From: Lolium rigidum
Lineage: Eukaryota > Streptophyta > Magnoliopsida > Poales > Poaceae
Length of the DNA stretch: 64,000 bases
Reading direction: 5' to 3'
NCBI RefSeq assembly: GCF_022539505.1
Contig: NC_061514.1
Location: 214,555,141 to 214,619,140, forward strand
In this document: positions 45,356 to 56,349 of the stretch, piece by piece
Numbering within the stretch: the stretch's first letter is position 1
Layout of the letters: every line of letters begins with the position of its first letter
Position numbers and translations under genes: made by a program
The notes under the pieces: model-generated
Seen by the model: the letters and a program-made list of their open reading frames with translations, nothing else
What the model was told of the DNA's origin: nothing
The model's database searches: none

Positions 45356-46542
45356 AGGTCATGAGATTGATTTTCTTGCCATTGAACTCCAAGTGATATG
45401 TATTGGCACGACCATTGTGTTGCACAGAACGGTCATAGAGCCAAGGCCGACCAAATAGTAGGTGACACACCGTCATAGGAACCACGTCAAAATCAATGGA
45501 ATCCTTATACGGTCCAATTGCAAATTCAACACGCACCATGTGGTTTACCTTCATCTCACCATTGTCGCTCAACCACTGAATATAGTATGGATGCGGGTGC
45601 GGTAGATACTTCAACTTCAGCTTGGTACACAACTCCTTGCTTGCTAAATTGCGGCAACTCCCGCCATCAATAATGACCTTGCAAGCCTTGTCAGGACCAA
45701 CTAAAGCCTTTATTTGGAACAAATTGCAGTGCTGACTAGATGCACTAGGCAACACATTAAGAGCACGCTGAGACACAACTATAGTGCGAGCTTTAGATGG
45801 ATAAGCATCTACACAATCACTGTCATAATCATCATCTTCTGGAGCATTTGGATCAACATCATCTCCAGTCTCATACTCATTGTCCTCATTAACAATCATG
45901 ACCTTGCGGTTAGAACAATCCCTCCTGAAGTGACCCTTGCCACCACATGTATGGCAATTCATATCGCGGTTGCGCGTAGTAGACATGCTAGAACCACTCG
46001 TACCTGCAGCAGATTCAGACTTCTTTGTGTTAGACACATTGGAGACCGGTTTGCTAGGCGGAGTGGAATAACGTGCGGAGCGCGTAGATGGCGCCGGCGC
46101 TGTTGATGGGGGCGCCCGAGGCGTGAAGCACCCAGCTCCCGTAGTACGGCCTTTAACCTTAGCTTCGTCAGCCAACTGTGATTCAGCTTCTCTTGCATGA
46201 TGTAGCAACTCATTCATAGTGGTGTAACTGTAATGACGAACAATGCCTTTGATATCATATTTCAAACCATTGAGAAAACGAGTCATTGTCATCTCAAGGG
46301 ACTCACGGCCACGCTGCAATAGCATCTCCATCTCCATGTAATATTCATCAACAGTCTTCACACCTTGTCTCAATAGGGTCAACTTATCAAATATATTGCG
46401 CAAATAATTAGTGGGCACAAAAAGATCATTCATTGCCGCCTTCATTGCACTCCATGTGATAATAGGCGGCTCACCATCTTATTCGCGAGCACTAACAAAT
46501 CTATCCCACCAACGCAATGCATAGCCATCAAATTCGGAAGAA
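45356..46542 (-). pseudogene. gag and protease of CRM-like A, N-terminus removed by CACTA insertion
   Basis: The longest frame starts at 46445. Upstream to 46542 the same frame reads SSEFDGYALRWWDRF, a conserved gag stretch, then a TAA stop within SARE-stop-DGEPP. It continues with the capsid-like helix, a Ser/Pro/Thr-rich linker and the zinc knuckle CHTCGGKGHFRRDC (C-x2-C-x4-H-x4-C). An acidic spacer and a retropepsin follow, with VIIDGGSCRNLAS as the active-site turn and LLFGRPWLYD. Gag forms the particle and binds RNA through the knuckle. The step to reverse transcriptase at 45355 needs a frameshift. The start of gag is missing because the CACTA terminus at 46543 follows directly. Confidence 0.87.
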
Positions 46543-46869
46543 CACTACAAGAAAAGTTGCCATGGCCGACGAAGTTGAAGTCGCGCCGTGGTTGCTGGTG
46601 CACCATGGCCGACGATTTTGGGTCTCTCCGTGGTGCATGTCAAAACTTTTTTTTCTCGTTTTTGAGGACACCTAGCCCGACGAAAGCGGCCAAAACGTCT
46701 CCTATGGTGGCCCGGGACGTGGTGCATCGCGAATTCTCGGGTTTGCCGGCCGAGTCAACGCAAATCCGCACCTCCCAGGGATGTAGGGCCCAGATGGCAG
46801 CCTCTCTAGCATTGTTTTTTTCTCGATCGCGCCATCTCGTTCAACGCTCTCCGATCGAGCCGTTTACGA

Positions 46870-49160
46870 TGCAGGATCATGGGTCCCGCATGTCATCCTC
46901 TATGAACCAAAATTCTTTCTATTCTTGGATTTTTTTGACCCCCTAATTTCTGGCTACTTTCTTTTTCTTTTGATCCCGTGCCGCCTTGGAAACGTTGAGA
47001 CCGCTGCTGCTAAATGGGACCCGCATGTCATCCTCTATGTGCAATCAACTTTCTTTTCTTGGAGTTTTTTTGGCACCTCATATTTGGTCACTTGCCTTTT
47101 TCTTTCAATCTCGTGCCGCCTCTCAAACGGTGATACCGCTGCTGCTAAATGGGACCCGCATGTCATCCTCTATGTACTATAAAACTTTTTTTCTTGCATT
47201 CTTTTTGGCACCTCATAATTGGTCACTTGCCTTTTTCTGTCGATCACGTGCCACCTCTCAAACGGTGATCCCGCTGCTGCTAAATGGGACCCGCATGTCA
47301 TCCTCTATGTACTATAAAACTTTGTTTTGTTGGATTTTTTTGGCACCTCATAATTAGTCACTTGCCTTTTTTCTTTCGATCCCGTGCCACCTCTCAAACG
47401 GTGATCCCGCTGCTGCTAAATGGGACCCGCATGTCATCCTCTATGTACTATCAAGTTTCTTTTCTTGAATTATTTTTGGCTCCTGATATTTGGTCACTTG
47501 CCTTTTTCTTTCGATCTCGTGCCACGTTTGAAACGTTGATGAACCCCGTCGGCTCATGGGACCCGCATGTCATCCTCTATGTGCTATAAAAGTTTATTTT
47601 CTTGGATTTTTTTCGCCCCCTCGATTTTTGGCTATTGCCTTTTTCTTTTGATCCCCTGCCGCCTTGGAAACGTTGAGTAAGCTGCTGACTCATGGGACCC
47701 GCATGCCATCCTCTATGTACAATCAACTTTCTTTTTCTTTTGATCTCAAGTCGCATTTGAAATGTTGAGACCGCTGCTGCTAAATGGGACCCGCATGTCA
47801 TCCTCTATGTACAATAAAGTTTCTTTTCTTGGATTATCTTTGGCTCCTGATATTTTGTCACTTGCCTTTTCTTTCGATCTCATGCCGCCTTTGAAACATC
47901 GAGTAAGCCGCCGGCTCATGGGTCCCGCATGTCATACTCTACGAATAATAAAAGTTTCTTTCTTGGAGTTATTTTTGACCCCTAATTTCTCGGCTATTTG
48001 CCTTTTTCTTTTGATCTCCTGCCCCCTTTGAAACGATGAGGACGCTCGTTGGCGATGTGTCGGTCCCACATGTCATCCTCTATGAACAATAAAATTTTCC
48101 TTTGATGGATTTATTTTGAACGCCTAATTAATTTCTCGGATATTTCCTTTTTTTTTTCTTTTGATCCCCTGTCGCTCTTGGAATCGTTGAGGATGCTGCT
48201 GGCTCATGGGTCCCGCATGTCATCCTCTCCGAACGGTAAATGTTTCTTTTCTTGGATTTTGTTTACCAAATGATTTTTGGCTTATTTTTTTCTTTCGATC
48301 TCCCCGCCACCTTTAAAACGTTGAGGACGCCGCCGGCTCACGGTCCCACATGTCAGCCTCTATGAACAATAAACACCGAGGATGCCGTCGCCTCATGGGT
48401 CCCGCATGTCATCCTCTCGTAACGAAAATGTTTCTTTTCTTGGATTTTTTACCAACATATTTTTGGTTTATTTTTTCTTTCCATCCCTCGCCGCCTTTAA
48501 AACGTTGGACGATGCCTGCCGGCTCATGGGTCCCCGATGTCGACCTCCCCGTACAAGAAACATGTGATATCTTGATTATTTTGCAGACAATAAACAGTGT
48601 ATTTTGCTCTGAGCTATTGCAAACGGATAAATTAAATCCTTATTTTTACATAAACAAACTTATATGTTGAATCTCCTTGTTTTTTGTTTTTGCGAAGCAC
48701 AGGACTTGCCTATTTTTTTTAGAAAAATCCGAACTTTCCTGTTTGGAGTGGGCTGAAATTGTACGAGTCAGAAGGCCCAGCAGGATAGTTCGAAGGCCCA
48801 GATGTCCAGATGCATCCCAATTGAAATCTTTCTTTTCTTGGATTTTTTCACCCCTGATTTCTGGCTACTTTTTTTCTTTTGGTCTTGTGCCGCCTTGGAA
48901 ACGTTGAGACCGCTGCTGCAAAATGGGACCCGCATGTCATCCTCGATGTACAATAAAGTTTCTTTTCTTGGATTATTTTTGGCTCCTTATATTTGGTCAC
49001 TTGCCTTTTTCTTTCGATCTCATGCCGACTTTGAAACGTTGAGGAAGCTGTTGGCTCATGGGTCCCACATGTCCCTCTATGAACAATAAAAGTTTCCTTT
49101 GTTGGATTTATTTTTTACCCCTAATTTCTGCCTATTTGCCTTTTTCTTTTGATCCCCTGC
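46870..49160 (+). repeat. CACTA subterminal tandem repeats, unit about 136 bp
   Basis: About 16-17 degenerate copies of a unit with the core GGGACCCGCATGTCATCCTC. The cores fall near 46880, 47018, 47153, 47288, 47424, 47560, 47696, 47787, 47923, 48062, 48210 and 48345, with further broken copies to 49070. Each unit also has TTTCTTTT(G/C)GATC and TGCCGCCTTTGAAACGTTGA. Such repeats are transposase-binding regions in known CACTA elements. Open frames here repeat the same peptide and are not genes. Confidence 0.88.
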
Positions 49161-49454
49161 CCCCTTTGAAACGATGACGACGCAGCTGGCAGGTCGGTCA
49201 GCCAAAATAGAAATTAAGTTTTTTCATAAACGGAAATGCAAACTAAGATGAACACAAACATTAGTTATCATAATAGCTGATCATACATACATACATACTT
49301 GCTAAGAGCAAAAGCTTGCCGTAGTTTTACCACCCATACAATTAATTAGCGAGCTCGTATAAGATAACCTTATATAAGTATAACTACAAATGCATTTGCT
49401 AAGGGCTCATGGGACAACGTAACTAGACAACCGCGAACTTTATGACCAAGCATG
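49161..49454. other. 3' flank of the B3-like gene inside the CACTA region
   Basis: AT-rich, no coding signal. It holds a short ATACATACATAC run near 49284-49298. Confidence 0.4.
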
Positions 49455-50610
49455 TCACAGCCGGCATCGAAAGATCTTGACCTTCAACTTTGATCTAATG
49501 CGAAGTTTGGCACCGTCAATGATCTTTTTCCACCTGGAAGTAACAGCCAAGCGGCCATCTGTGGGACTGACGGAGTACCGTCCCTCCACGGTGAGACCTT
49601 CACTCTCCATGGCGAGGGATATCTTGCCCCTTCGGCCAGCATTGAGATCTCTGGAGATACTTTTAGGCAATTTCTGATTCAAAGCAAGAGATACCACCAA
49701 AAATTAGTCAATGACACCAATGCACTGAACCATGTGAGACTTTGAGCAGAGAAGACATCAAGATAAGAGCATTTATGCTGTCATATACTCACGAACATAG
49801 CCTTCAGATGCGTCCTTGTCACCACACGGGTGGCCACAACAATGAGCTGAGACCTCGGTGATCTGGCTGGGGCAGGTGCAGGAGTCTGGGATGGTACACG
49901 AGCTGGTGCTGATGCAGGAGACCGCTGGGCAGGTGCAGTAAACGGTGCCTCTAGAGGAACCGGTGCCGATGCAGGAGACTCGTTGGGCAGGTGCAGTAAA
50001 CGGTCCAGCCTAGAGGAACCAGAGCCGTGATGCAGAGCCTCGCCGGGCAGTGTAGTATATGGGGCCTCTACATGAACCAATGCCGATGTAGGGGCCTCGC
50101 CGGGTAGATGCGAAAACGGAGCTGGGTACAGGAACCGGTGCCGATGCAAGAGAGTGGGAAGCCGGTGCCGTCGTCGGTGTGGGTGCCCTTTGTGACATCC
50201 GCTCTCGTTCCATCGGGGATCTGCAGCTTTGATCATGTTAAACCCGACAAGCTAGAACAGAGGGAATGGTTTAGGAACAATTGCTCGGAATGCAAGTAAT
50301 CAAAGGATATGAGTACAAAAAAGTTACATATTATATATTTGGAAGTGTCTCCAACTCGTAGCGATACATATATCTGCCCGTTTGAGTTTTTGATCCTCAG
50401 CTCGTCGCCCTTCTTCAGACCGTAGTAAAAAAGCAAACTTTCTCCAATCATGTCCATACAAATATGTGATGGCCTGCGTCTTGTAGACATACACCTCATA
50501 GTCCGTGTAGGTGTTCATCAATTTGCCATTGCCATGCATAGTGAAAGACCCTTCATGCGGACACATCTGGTTAATCATTGGACGAAGTTCACAAGGTACA
50601 GTTTGCATGT
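49455..50610 (-). CDS. Protein with two B3-like DNA-binding domains and a Pro/Ala-rich linker (3' exons)
   Basis: Three coding blocks on the minus strand. 50610-50330 holds a B3-like half-domain, with FTMHGNGKLMNTYTDYEV, HDWRKFAF and, in the adjacent frame, GLKKGDELRIKN. A 1-base change in a T6 run near 50430 separates the two. 50236-49793 is a Pro/Ala/Ser-rich linker with repeats of P-x-S-A-P-x-P-x-E-A-P. 49673-49455 is a second B3-like domain: LPKSISRDLNAGRRGKISLA, TSRWKKIIDGAKLRIRSKL, then KIFRC and stop. The last two are joined by a good intron (49674-49792, GTGAGT donor, AATCAG acceptor). B3 domains bind DNA in plant transcription factors. The fold call rests on the LP-K/S-R and W-K-K-I patterns only. 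It lies inside or next to a CACTA element, so gene capture is possible. Confidence 0.5.
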
Positions 50611-51062
50611 GAAAATTGATACTAATGTAAGAAGCAGGAAGACTAAAAACAAGACTTTACTATATGCCAATTAATGCTAAACCATTGAGAATACATACCT
50701 GTAATTCTGTGAAGGAGTTATTAGAAAGGTAGATAGAGCCATAGGAGGTGTTATATGCGGGGTATGTACATGGGCCCGCCATATTCCCGCAAGCTCGACA
50801 TCGGGATGGTGAAGGAAACATGGGAGGTACTACTCGGTGTGTAGCGGCCGAATGTAAGTGGAAGAGTTAGGTTGTGTAAAGTGCATAGTTCGAGCAATGC
50901 AAATGTTGACAATTGAGTGCATAACACTATGTTACTGCATCGAACAACCAAAATTTAGTGTATGATGAATATAAGCATGCTAATTTGGTGTTTCCGAATT
51001 CCAAAAAGCATTAGACAGAGCCGATGATAATATCGGACATAAATTATGGCATGTATATGTGG
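50611..51062 (-). other. Probable intron of the B3-like gene, no clear exon
   Basis: Contains short open frames only. I see no domain and no copy of the repeated exon found to the right. Confidence 0.35.
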
Positions 51063-52179
51063 CTTAAGAAAATATACCCGAACCCTTGGATGGTTACGGC
51101 CCGGCTGGTCCTTGGACTTGAGCTTATATAAGCATCCGAAGGTGGGGCCGACAGAACTTGGTGGCAGCCTCTCGCAGATGCCTCATCAGCCAGCTAGCTT
51201 GCAATCCTTTTGACCAATGAAGGCTTAGCAGCTTTCAGCCCGCATATGAAAATTGATGAGCAACGTGACATCAGCAGTGATATATAAAATGAATCTATGA
51301 GACACTGATGCATATAGTGTTGGATGTAAGTGGAAGAATAGGGTTGTGTGTGTTTCTGAATTATTGGTAAGCATTAGACAAAGCCGACAATAAATAGAAA
51401 AATCAAATCATGTATGAGGATTAAGAAAATAAACCTGCTTACTGAAAAGGATACCACCCAGCTAGCCCGTGGCCTTGTGCTTGTGGAGGTTTTCAGAAGA
51501 TGGTGGCGGCACCATCGTCTTCACAACAGCCTCATCATGATCATTTTTATCCATTTGAGTAGAGGCACAGAAGTTTCATCCTGCATATGAATAGCAACAT
51601 AACTCATCATTGATATTTAATAAATCTATGAGATAGACTGATGCAAATAGTGCGTGATGTAAGTGGAAGAATAGGGTTGTGCATAGACAACAGTTGACAG
51701 CAATGCAAATGATTACAAAAGAAGCCAACGGAACTCAACAATTTATATATTGGATGAGACAGACTGAAAAGTGAAAAATTAGTGTATGATGATTGTAAGC
51801 AAATGCAGTGTTTCTGAACTTTTGGTAAGCATTAGACAAAGCCAACATTAATTAAATAGATAATAATAAAATCATGTATGTGGATTAAGAAAATATACCA
51901 GATTCATTAAAAGGTCACCACCCAGCTGGCCCATGGCCTCTTGCTTGTAGAGGTTTTCGGAAGATGGTGCCGGCACCATCGTCCTCACAGCAGCCTCATC
52001 AGCCTCATTTTGCATCCACTTGAGTAAATGCGCAGCAGTTTCAGCCTGCATAAGAATGAGAACAGATCTCAACAGTGATATTGAATGACTCTGAGACAGA
52101 CTGATGCATATAGTGCTGGATGTAAGTGGAAGGGTATGGATGTGTATGGACAAGAGTTCACAACTATGCAAGGGTGTAT

Positions 52180-52500
52180 TCGGTTCTGAAACAGCGTGGA
52201 ATGGAATGGAATGGTTCCATTTCAGAGGAATGGAATGGTTACATTTTTGTTCGGTTGGGAAAAATGGAGAGCAGAACAGATCGAGGTTAAACTAATCATT
52301 TGTCTCAAAATTGTAATTAACAATTGCAAATGACATTTTAATCTCAAAGTCACAATTAACAGCGCCTAATAGTGCTCTTTTAATCTAAAAATCGTAATTA
52401 ACATCATTTTTTGTTGGGTTAGGGGAACTAGAGAGTAGATGAACATTACTGTATGATGATTGTAAGCAAACGAATTTGTTGTTTCTAAACTTTTGGCTTC
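52180..52500. other. Insert between exon copies 3 and 4
   Basis: The spacing of copies 3 and 4 is about 300 bp longer than that of the others. The extra DNA includes a GGAATGGAATGG repeat with TTCGGTT words, reminiscent of short hAT- or Harbinger-type elements. Matching ends could not be defined. Confidence 0.35.
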
Positions 52501-52510
52501 GAGATCTTAT

Positions 52511-52574
52511 GGGTTTCAACTCTAGCCTACCCCAACTTGTTTGGGACTCAAAGGCTTGGTTGTTGTTGTTGTAA
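52511..52574 (+). mobile_element. Au-SINE 3' fragment
   Basis: GGTTTCAACTCTAGCCTACC, then CCAACTTGTTTGGGACTCAAAGGC and a (TTG)n tail. This is the characteristic 3' end of the Au SINE family in grasses. The 5' pol III promoter part is missing. Confidence 0.75.
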
Positions 52575-52929
52575 ACTTTTGGCAAGCATTAGAAAAAACC
52601 GACAATAAACAGACAAAAATCAAGGCATGTTTTATGGATTAAGAAAATATACCATATTCATTAAAAGATCACCACCCAGCTGGCGCGTGGCCTTGTGCTT
52701 GTAGAGGCATTTAGAAGATGGGGGTGGCATCAACATACTGCAGCATCGATCAGCCGCAGCTTTGATCTTCCTTTTGAGTAAAGGCCCTAAAGTTTCGATC
52801 CGCATATGAATAGCAAAACAAAAGGCAGACCTCAGCAAGTGATATTGAATTACCGTATGAGATAGACTCGATGCATATAGTGGATGCTCTTAGCCTTTTG
52901 CACCGTGAACACTAGCTATGGACAGACAA

Positions 52930-53265
52930 AAAAACTAGTTGACTCAGCTTTGTCTAGATACCTCCATCCCAAAGTCAAAACAAGTAAAGTTTGACCAAAA
53001 TTTTAGAACATTCTATCAACAAATATAGTATTGTGTAGATACCATAGGAAAATATATTTCACAACCTATTTAATGATATTAATTTTTTATTTTGCATGTT
53101 AATGATTTTTGGTAAAAGCTTAGTCAAACATGGTATAGTTTGACTTTCTAAAAATAATATAAGCCCTAATCTTTGGGATGGACGTAGTAGTATCTAGAGC
53201 TAAAACACATCTAGATACATCCGTATCTACAGATAGTTGAGTCAATTAATTTGGATCTGAGGGAG
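52930..53265. mobile_element. Stowaway-like MITE with a second MITE nested in it
   Basis: The right part (53190-53265) has TCTAGAGCTAAAACACATCTAGATACATCC and ends GGATCTGAGGGAG before TA, a common grass Stowaway. Its left arm (TTGTCTAGATA) lies at 52950-52960. The inner element is 52961-53187, with ends CCTCCATCCCAAAGTC and CTTTGGGATGGACG. The outer left end is decayed and its start is approximate. Confidence 0.65.
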
Positions 53266-53311
53266 TATCAGATTCAGACTACATCATGGTAAGTTGGTTA
53301 AAAAAAATTAC

Positions 53312-53650
53312 CCCTCGGCGGTCCCTGCCCAGCTCGGGAGTTGCATTTCGCTTCTTGTGCTGCGGATTGGGCCATGCTCCTACAGCAGGTGGAGCGCTAT
53401 TCTCGTTCCCCATAGCCTCAGCACGGAACCTAGAGGTACCAACCTGCAGAATATAGAGCATGGTGTCACAGAGGCTTTACGCACAAAACCGCCGAAGACA
53501 TGTGCTACTTGAAGCATCTTCCGTAACAGGAACAGATTGAGGATGCGGACGGACGCAGTGGATAAGCAAACGGAGTACCTGCTTTGCGGGCCGGGGACGC
53601 AGCTCAGGCTCAGCCAACTGCCCAAATGCGTGGTGGCCTTACGCTCCATT
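53312..53650 (-). CDS. 5' exons of the minus-strand B3-like gene region
   Basis: Two exon-like blocks. 53649-53579 starts with ATG and reads MERKATTHLGSWLSLSCVPG up to a GTACTC donor. 53443-53312 lies between CTGCAG and GTAATT and encodes GTSRFRAEAMGNENSAPPAVGAW.. ELGRDRRG. Joining the two directly gives a frame with an early stop, so either the first block is leader and translation starts at the internal Met (MGNENSAPP), or the model is wrong. Both blocks are GC-richer than their surroundings. They lie upstream, in transcription order, of the quadruplicated exon and the B3-like exons. Membership in one gene is inference. Confidence 0.35.
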
Positions 53651-54043
53651 GCCCCCCACCACCACGGAGGTCTTTCCTTTCCCGTACAAGCTGACAAAAG
53701 ATACAGTGAGGATCAACAGAAACTACAAAGGTTGCAAATGTCGACAAATAAAGGAAGAACACCCCAATCCAAGCAAAGGTAGCCCCCTCCCCCACCCCCA
53801 TCAATCACTCCCAGCGCGAGGGTGACCAGAAAGACACCCCTTCGCCCAGAATAGGAAATAGATACGCAAGATATCGAGGTGAGGAAAAAAGAACCGATCT
53901 CGAGAAAGGAAAGAACATTACTAGTACTACCTAATCCGCTTGGTCTAGATGCGGCTTGCCCCTCCAAGATGGATGCCCGGACTGGTGGAGGACAAAAGGA
54001 GGGGATTGAGCTAGCTAGCGGCTTGCATAAAGGGGAGGGGTAA
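53651..54043 (-). other. Probable 5' leader or promoter of the minus-strand gene
   Basis: No coding domain. It contains a CCCCCTCCCCCACCCCC tract near 53783-53800, and ends at the CRM-like B insertion, where the last 5 bases GGTAA are the probable target duplication. Confidence 0.4.
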
Positions 54044-54510
54044 TGATAAGGGCTAAGCCCAAGGGTGTGCCCGATCTTCACGGATTTGGGTGGAATTTGT
54101 GGGGGAGGTGGAAGAACGCGATGAACACAGAGGGAAATCATGGGATACAAACTCACACACACACAAAAATCGGTTTGTCCTCGTTGGCCTGAACCACCAA
54201 CTCGATAGAAGTTGCGAGAAAAGACCTTTCGGTAGAAGTCCCGCAAAAAGATCGACGAATCGAAATCCTATAGATCTAGAAGGGTGAAAAGACCAAAATC
54301 GATAGAAGTGCAAGCAAAAGACCCAAAGGTAGAAGTGCAAGCAAAACACCAAGATTGGTAGAAGTCACCAAAGAGATACAATAGGATTCGATAAGGAGCC
54401 CGGGTGGGTACAAGATCTAAGATCTATGGTAGGGTTTCCCACAAGGGTCAAGAGGAAAGCTCAGGTTTAATTTCACATCAAGTCTTATCTCAGATCTGAG
54501 CCAACAAGGC

Positions 54511-54520
54511 TATTTATAGT
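54511..54520 (-). promoter_or_regulatory. TATA box of CRM-like B LTR
   Basis: ACTATAAATA on the minus strand, with GC-richer sequence either side. Transcription would start about 30 bases to the left. Confidence 0.6.
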
Positions 54521-54584
54521 TGGTGGGGTGAAGGGGTAAGTTACATGCTGAATCTGCCAGTTTTGGTGCTGAAACGTGTGTAGG

Positions 54585-54925
54585 CGGAAGTTCCGGCCTC
54601 AGGGGGCGGAAGTTCCGGTCGGGCGGAAGTTCCGGTCGTCCTGGGCGGAAGTTCCGGCTGGATTCCCTTCACTAGGGGGGCTGGACAACATCTTGGAGGT
54701 ATATGGGCGGAAGTTCCGGTCCTGGAGGCCGGAAGTTCCGCGGTCGGCGAGAGTTCCGGCCAACTTCCGCCTATTTCCGGAAACGACCGATTTCCTTGCA
54801 GTAACATCCCAGGGCGTTTTGGCACATTTTCGGAACTAGGGCGGAACTTGGGCGGAAGTTCCGGTGGGCGGAAGTTCCGGTCTCTCGGGGCGGAAATTCC
54901 GGTCCTGGGGGGCGGAAGTTCTGCC
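54585..54925. repeat. Cluster of GGCGGAAGTTCCGG motifs in U3
   Basis: At least seven exact copies of the 14-mer and about four variants within 340 bp, with irregular spacing. Each contains the dyad GGAA-G-TTCC. They lie 70-410 bp upstream of the LTR TATA box, which is an enhancer-like placement. Confidence 0.85.
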
Positions 54926-55188
54926 GGGCGCTCGTAATTCCATCTTCTTCATTTTCAGCTCCCTCTCCATTAGCTTGGTCTCCATGGCTTGTGTCTTGAC
55001 CGATGTACCTGATTGAACACAAGGTATTTGCATGAAGTAGCATGGCATCCAAAGAGGTATCAAATGCATACATGGAAAGGAGCGAATTCACCTCTTGGCG
55101 TATGGCTTGAGCTCGAGCTCGTGTCATTGGGCCACGAGGAGGGCTTGTCGGTCTTGATGTAGTGTCGACCTTGGGTAGGGCTACATCA

Positions 55189-56349
55189 TCGCCCCCCTTG
55201 GGAAAGAGTCGTCCTCGACTCTATGGTCTCTTCATCTTCATGATATGGTGAGAGGTCGGACACATTGAATGTGTTGCTCACCAAGTACTTGGATGTTGGT
55301 ATGTCGATGATGTAGGCGTTGTCATTGATGCGCTTGAGGACCTTGAAGGGACCATCGCCTCGGGGCTTGAGCTTGGAGTTTCTTTCTTGAGGGAAGCGGT
55401 CCTTGCGAAGGTGTATCCACACTAAGTCTCCTTCATTGAAGATCCGTGCCTTTTTCTTCATGTTGAGTCTAGTGGCTTGACGAAGAACTTGTTGCTCAAT
55501 CGTTGCCCTTGTATCTTCATGTAGCTTCTTCATGTATTGGGCTCGCTTGTCGATGTTCATGTTTACTTGCTCATGTAGCGGAAGAGGAAGGAGGTGAATC
55601 GCCGTAGGTGGTTCAAACCCGTAGACGACCATGAATGGACTTCTCATTGTTGTAGAATGCTTGGTGCGGTTGTAGGCAAACTCCGCATGCAGGATGCAAT
55701 CTTCCCATGACTTCAAATTCTTCTTGACAAGGACTCGTAGTAGTGTGGAGAGGCTTCGGTTCACCACTTCGGTTTGCCCATCGGTTTGTGGATGTGATGA
55801 TGATGAAAACAAAAGCTTGACGTTGAACTTGACCATTAGTTTCTTCCAAAGGTAGCTCATGAATTTGACATCTCGGTCCGATACAATGCTTCTTGGTACG
55901 CCGTGGAGTCTCACAATTTCCCTAAAAAACAAGGAGGCAATATGTGAAGCATCATCCGTTCGGGAGCATGGTATGAAATGAGCCATTTTAGAGAATCGAT
56001 CAACCACTACAAAAATTGAATCATGACCATATTTGGTTCGAGGCAATCCTAGTATGAAATCCATGCTTATATCGGACCAAGGATCATAAGGAATAGGCAA
56101 CGGTGTGTAAAGACCATAAGAGTTGGATGTGGACTTAGCTTGTAAGCATGTCGTGCAACGGTTGCATAGGCGCTCCACATCTCGCTTCATTCTTGGCCAA
56201 TAGTAATGGGTAGATAGCATGGAGAGCGTCTTGTCTCGCCCAAAGTGTCCCATAAGACCACCGACATGTGACTCTTGCAAAAGCAACTTACGAAGGGAAG
56301 ACTCGGGTATACAAAGTTTGTTAGCTTTAAACAAGAATCCTTGGTGCAA
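55189..56349 (-). CDS. Integrase of CRM-like B
   Basis: An uninterrupted frame of about 387 codons. It has the HHCC zinc finger ([17 protein letters not shown]...[12 protein letters not shown]) and the catalytic core with first Asp in [20 protein letters not shown]. The second Asp is in [16 protein letters not shown] and the Glu in [17 protein letters not shown]. The C-terminal domain follows ([51 protein letters not shown]). The catalytic triad is complete. The annotated frame stops at GGR-stop at the purine tract. A +1 shift there continues as [17 protein letters not shown] in the LTR, and the same arrangement is seen in element A. Integrase inserts element DNA; in CRM elements the C-terminal motif directs it to centromeric chromatin. 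Confidence 0.9.

Larger units (their letters stand above)
41395..46542 (-). mobile_element. CRM-like chromovirus A (Ty3/Gypsy), 3' part, interrupted by CACTA
   Basis: Reads right to left: gag-protease (45330-46542), reverse transcriptase, RNase H, integrase, purine tract and 3' LTR (41395-42466). Coding sequence continues past the purine tract into the LTR (GPITRARANLLKQQVN), a feature known for the CRM (centromeric) chromovirus clade. The LTR ends TGATAAGGGG and CATCATCA on the plus strand closely parallel element B at 54044. Pol is broken into several frames. The gag N-terminus, primer-binding site and 5' LTR are not in the window, because a CACTA element begins at 46543. The clade assignment is inference from domain order and the LTR-spanning reading frame. 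Confidence 0.8.
51063..52830 (-). repeat. Quadruplicated exon-intron unit of the minus-strand gene
   Basis: Four diverged copies of one exon with flanking intron lie near 51068-51245, 51434-51584, 51899-52045 and 52652-52802. The third is best preserved: 147 bp (49 codons, symmetric phase), acceptor TATGCAG, donor GTATAT. It encodes AETAAHLLKWMQNEADEAAV..APSSENLYKQEAMGQLGGDLL. Copy 1 has lost its acceptor AG, copy 2 has an in-frame TAG, and copy 4 reads SSKCLYKHKATRQLGGDLLMN. Intron sequence (ATGCATATAGTG.TGGATGTAAGTGGAAG) repeats too. I do not recognise the peptide. Symmetric exons can be added without breaking frame, but most copies look decayed. Confidence 0.7.
46543..54043 (+). mobile_element. 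CACTA (En/Spm) transposon, left end; right end not found in window
   Basis: Terminal sequence CACTACAAGAAAAGTTGCC starts at 46543, exactly where CRM-like A gag is broken. It is preceded by GAA, the probable 3-bp target duplication. A subterminal zone of degenerate tandem repeats (46870-49160) follows, as usual for CACTA elements. I find no reverse-complement terminus (CTTGTAGTG) to its right before 54044, where CRM-like B starts. The element therefore either continues beyond the nested insertions or has lost its other end. No TNPD-type transposase is seen in the window. The gene at 49455-53650 would be cargo or an accessory gene. Confidence 0.75.
54044..55188 (-). repeat. 3' LTR of CRM-like B (1145 bp)
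   Basis: Left end TGATAAGGGC, right end GGGCTACATCA. On the minus strand a TATA box ACTATAAATA lies at 54511-54520, so U3 is 54530-55188 and R-U5 is to its left. R-U5 has a repeated AGAAGTGCAAGCAAAA word near 54303-54350. U3 holds the GGCGGAAGTTCCGG cluster. Confidence 0.82.

Noticed and set aside
54585..54925. GGAAGTTCC motifs as heat-shock elements
   Set aside because: A heat-shock element needs GAA and TTC separated by two bases; here the spacing is one.
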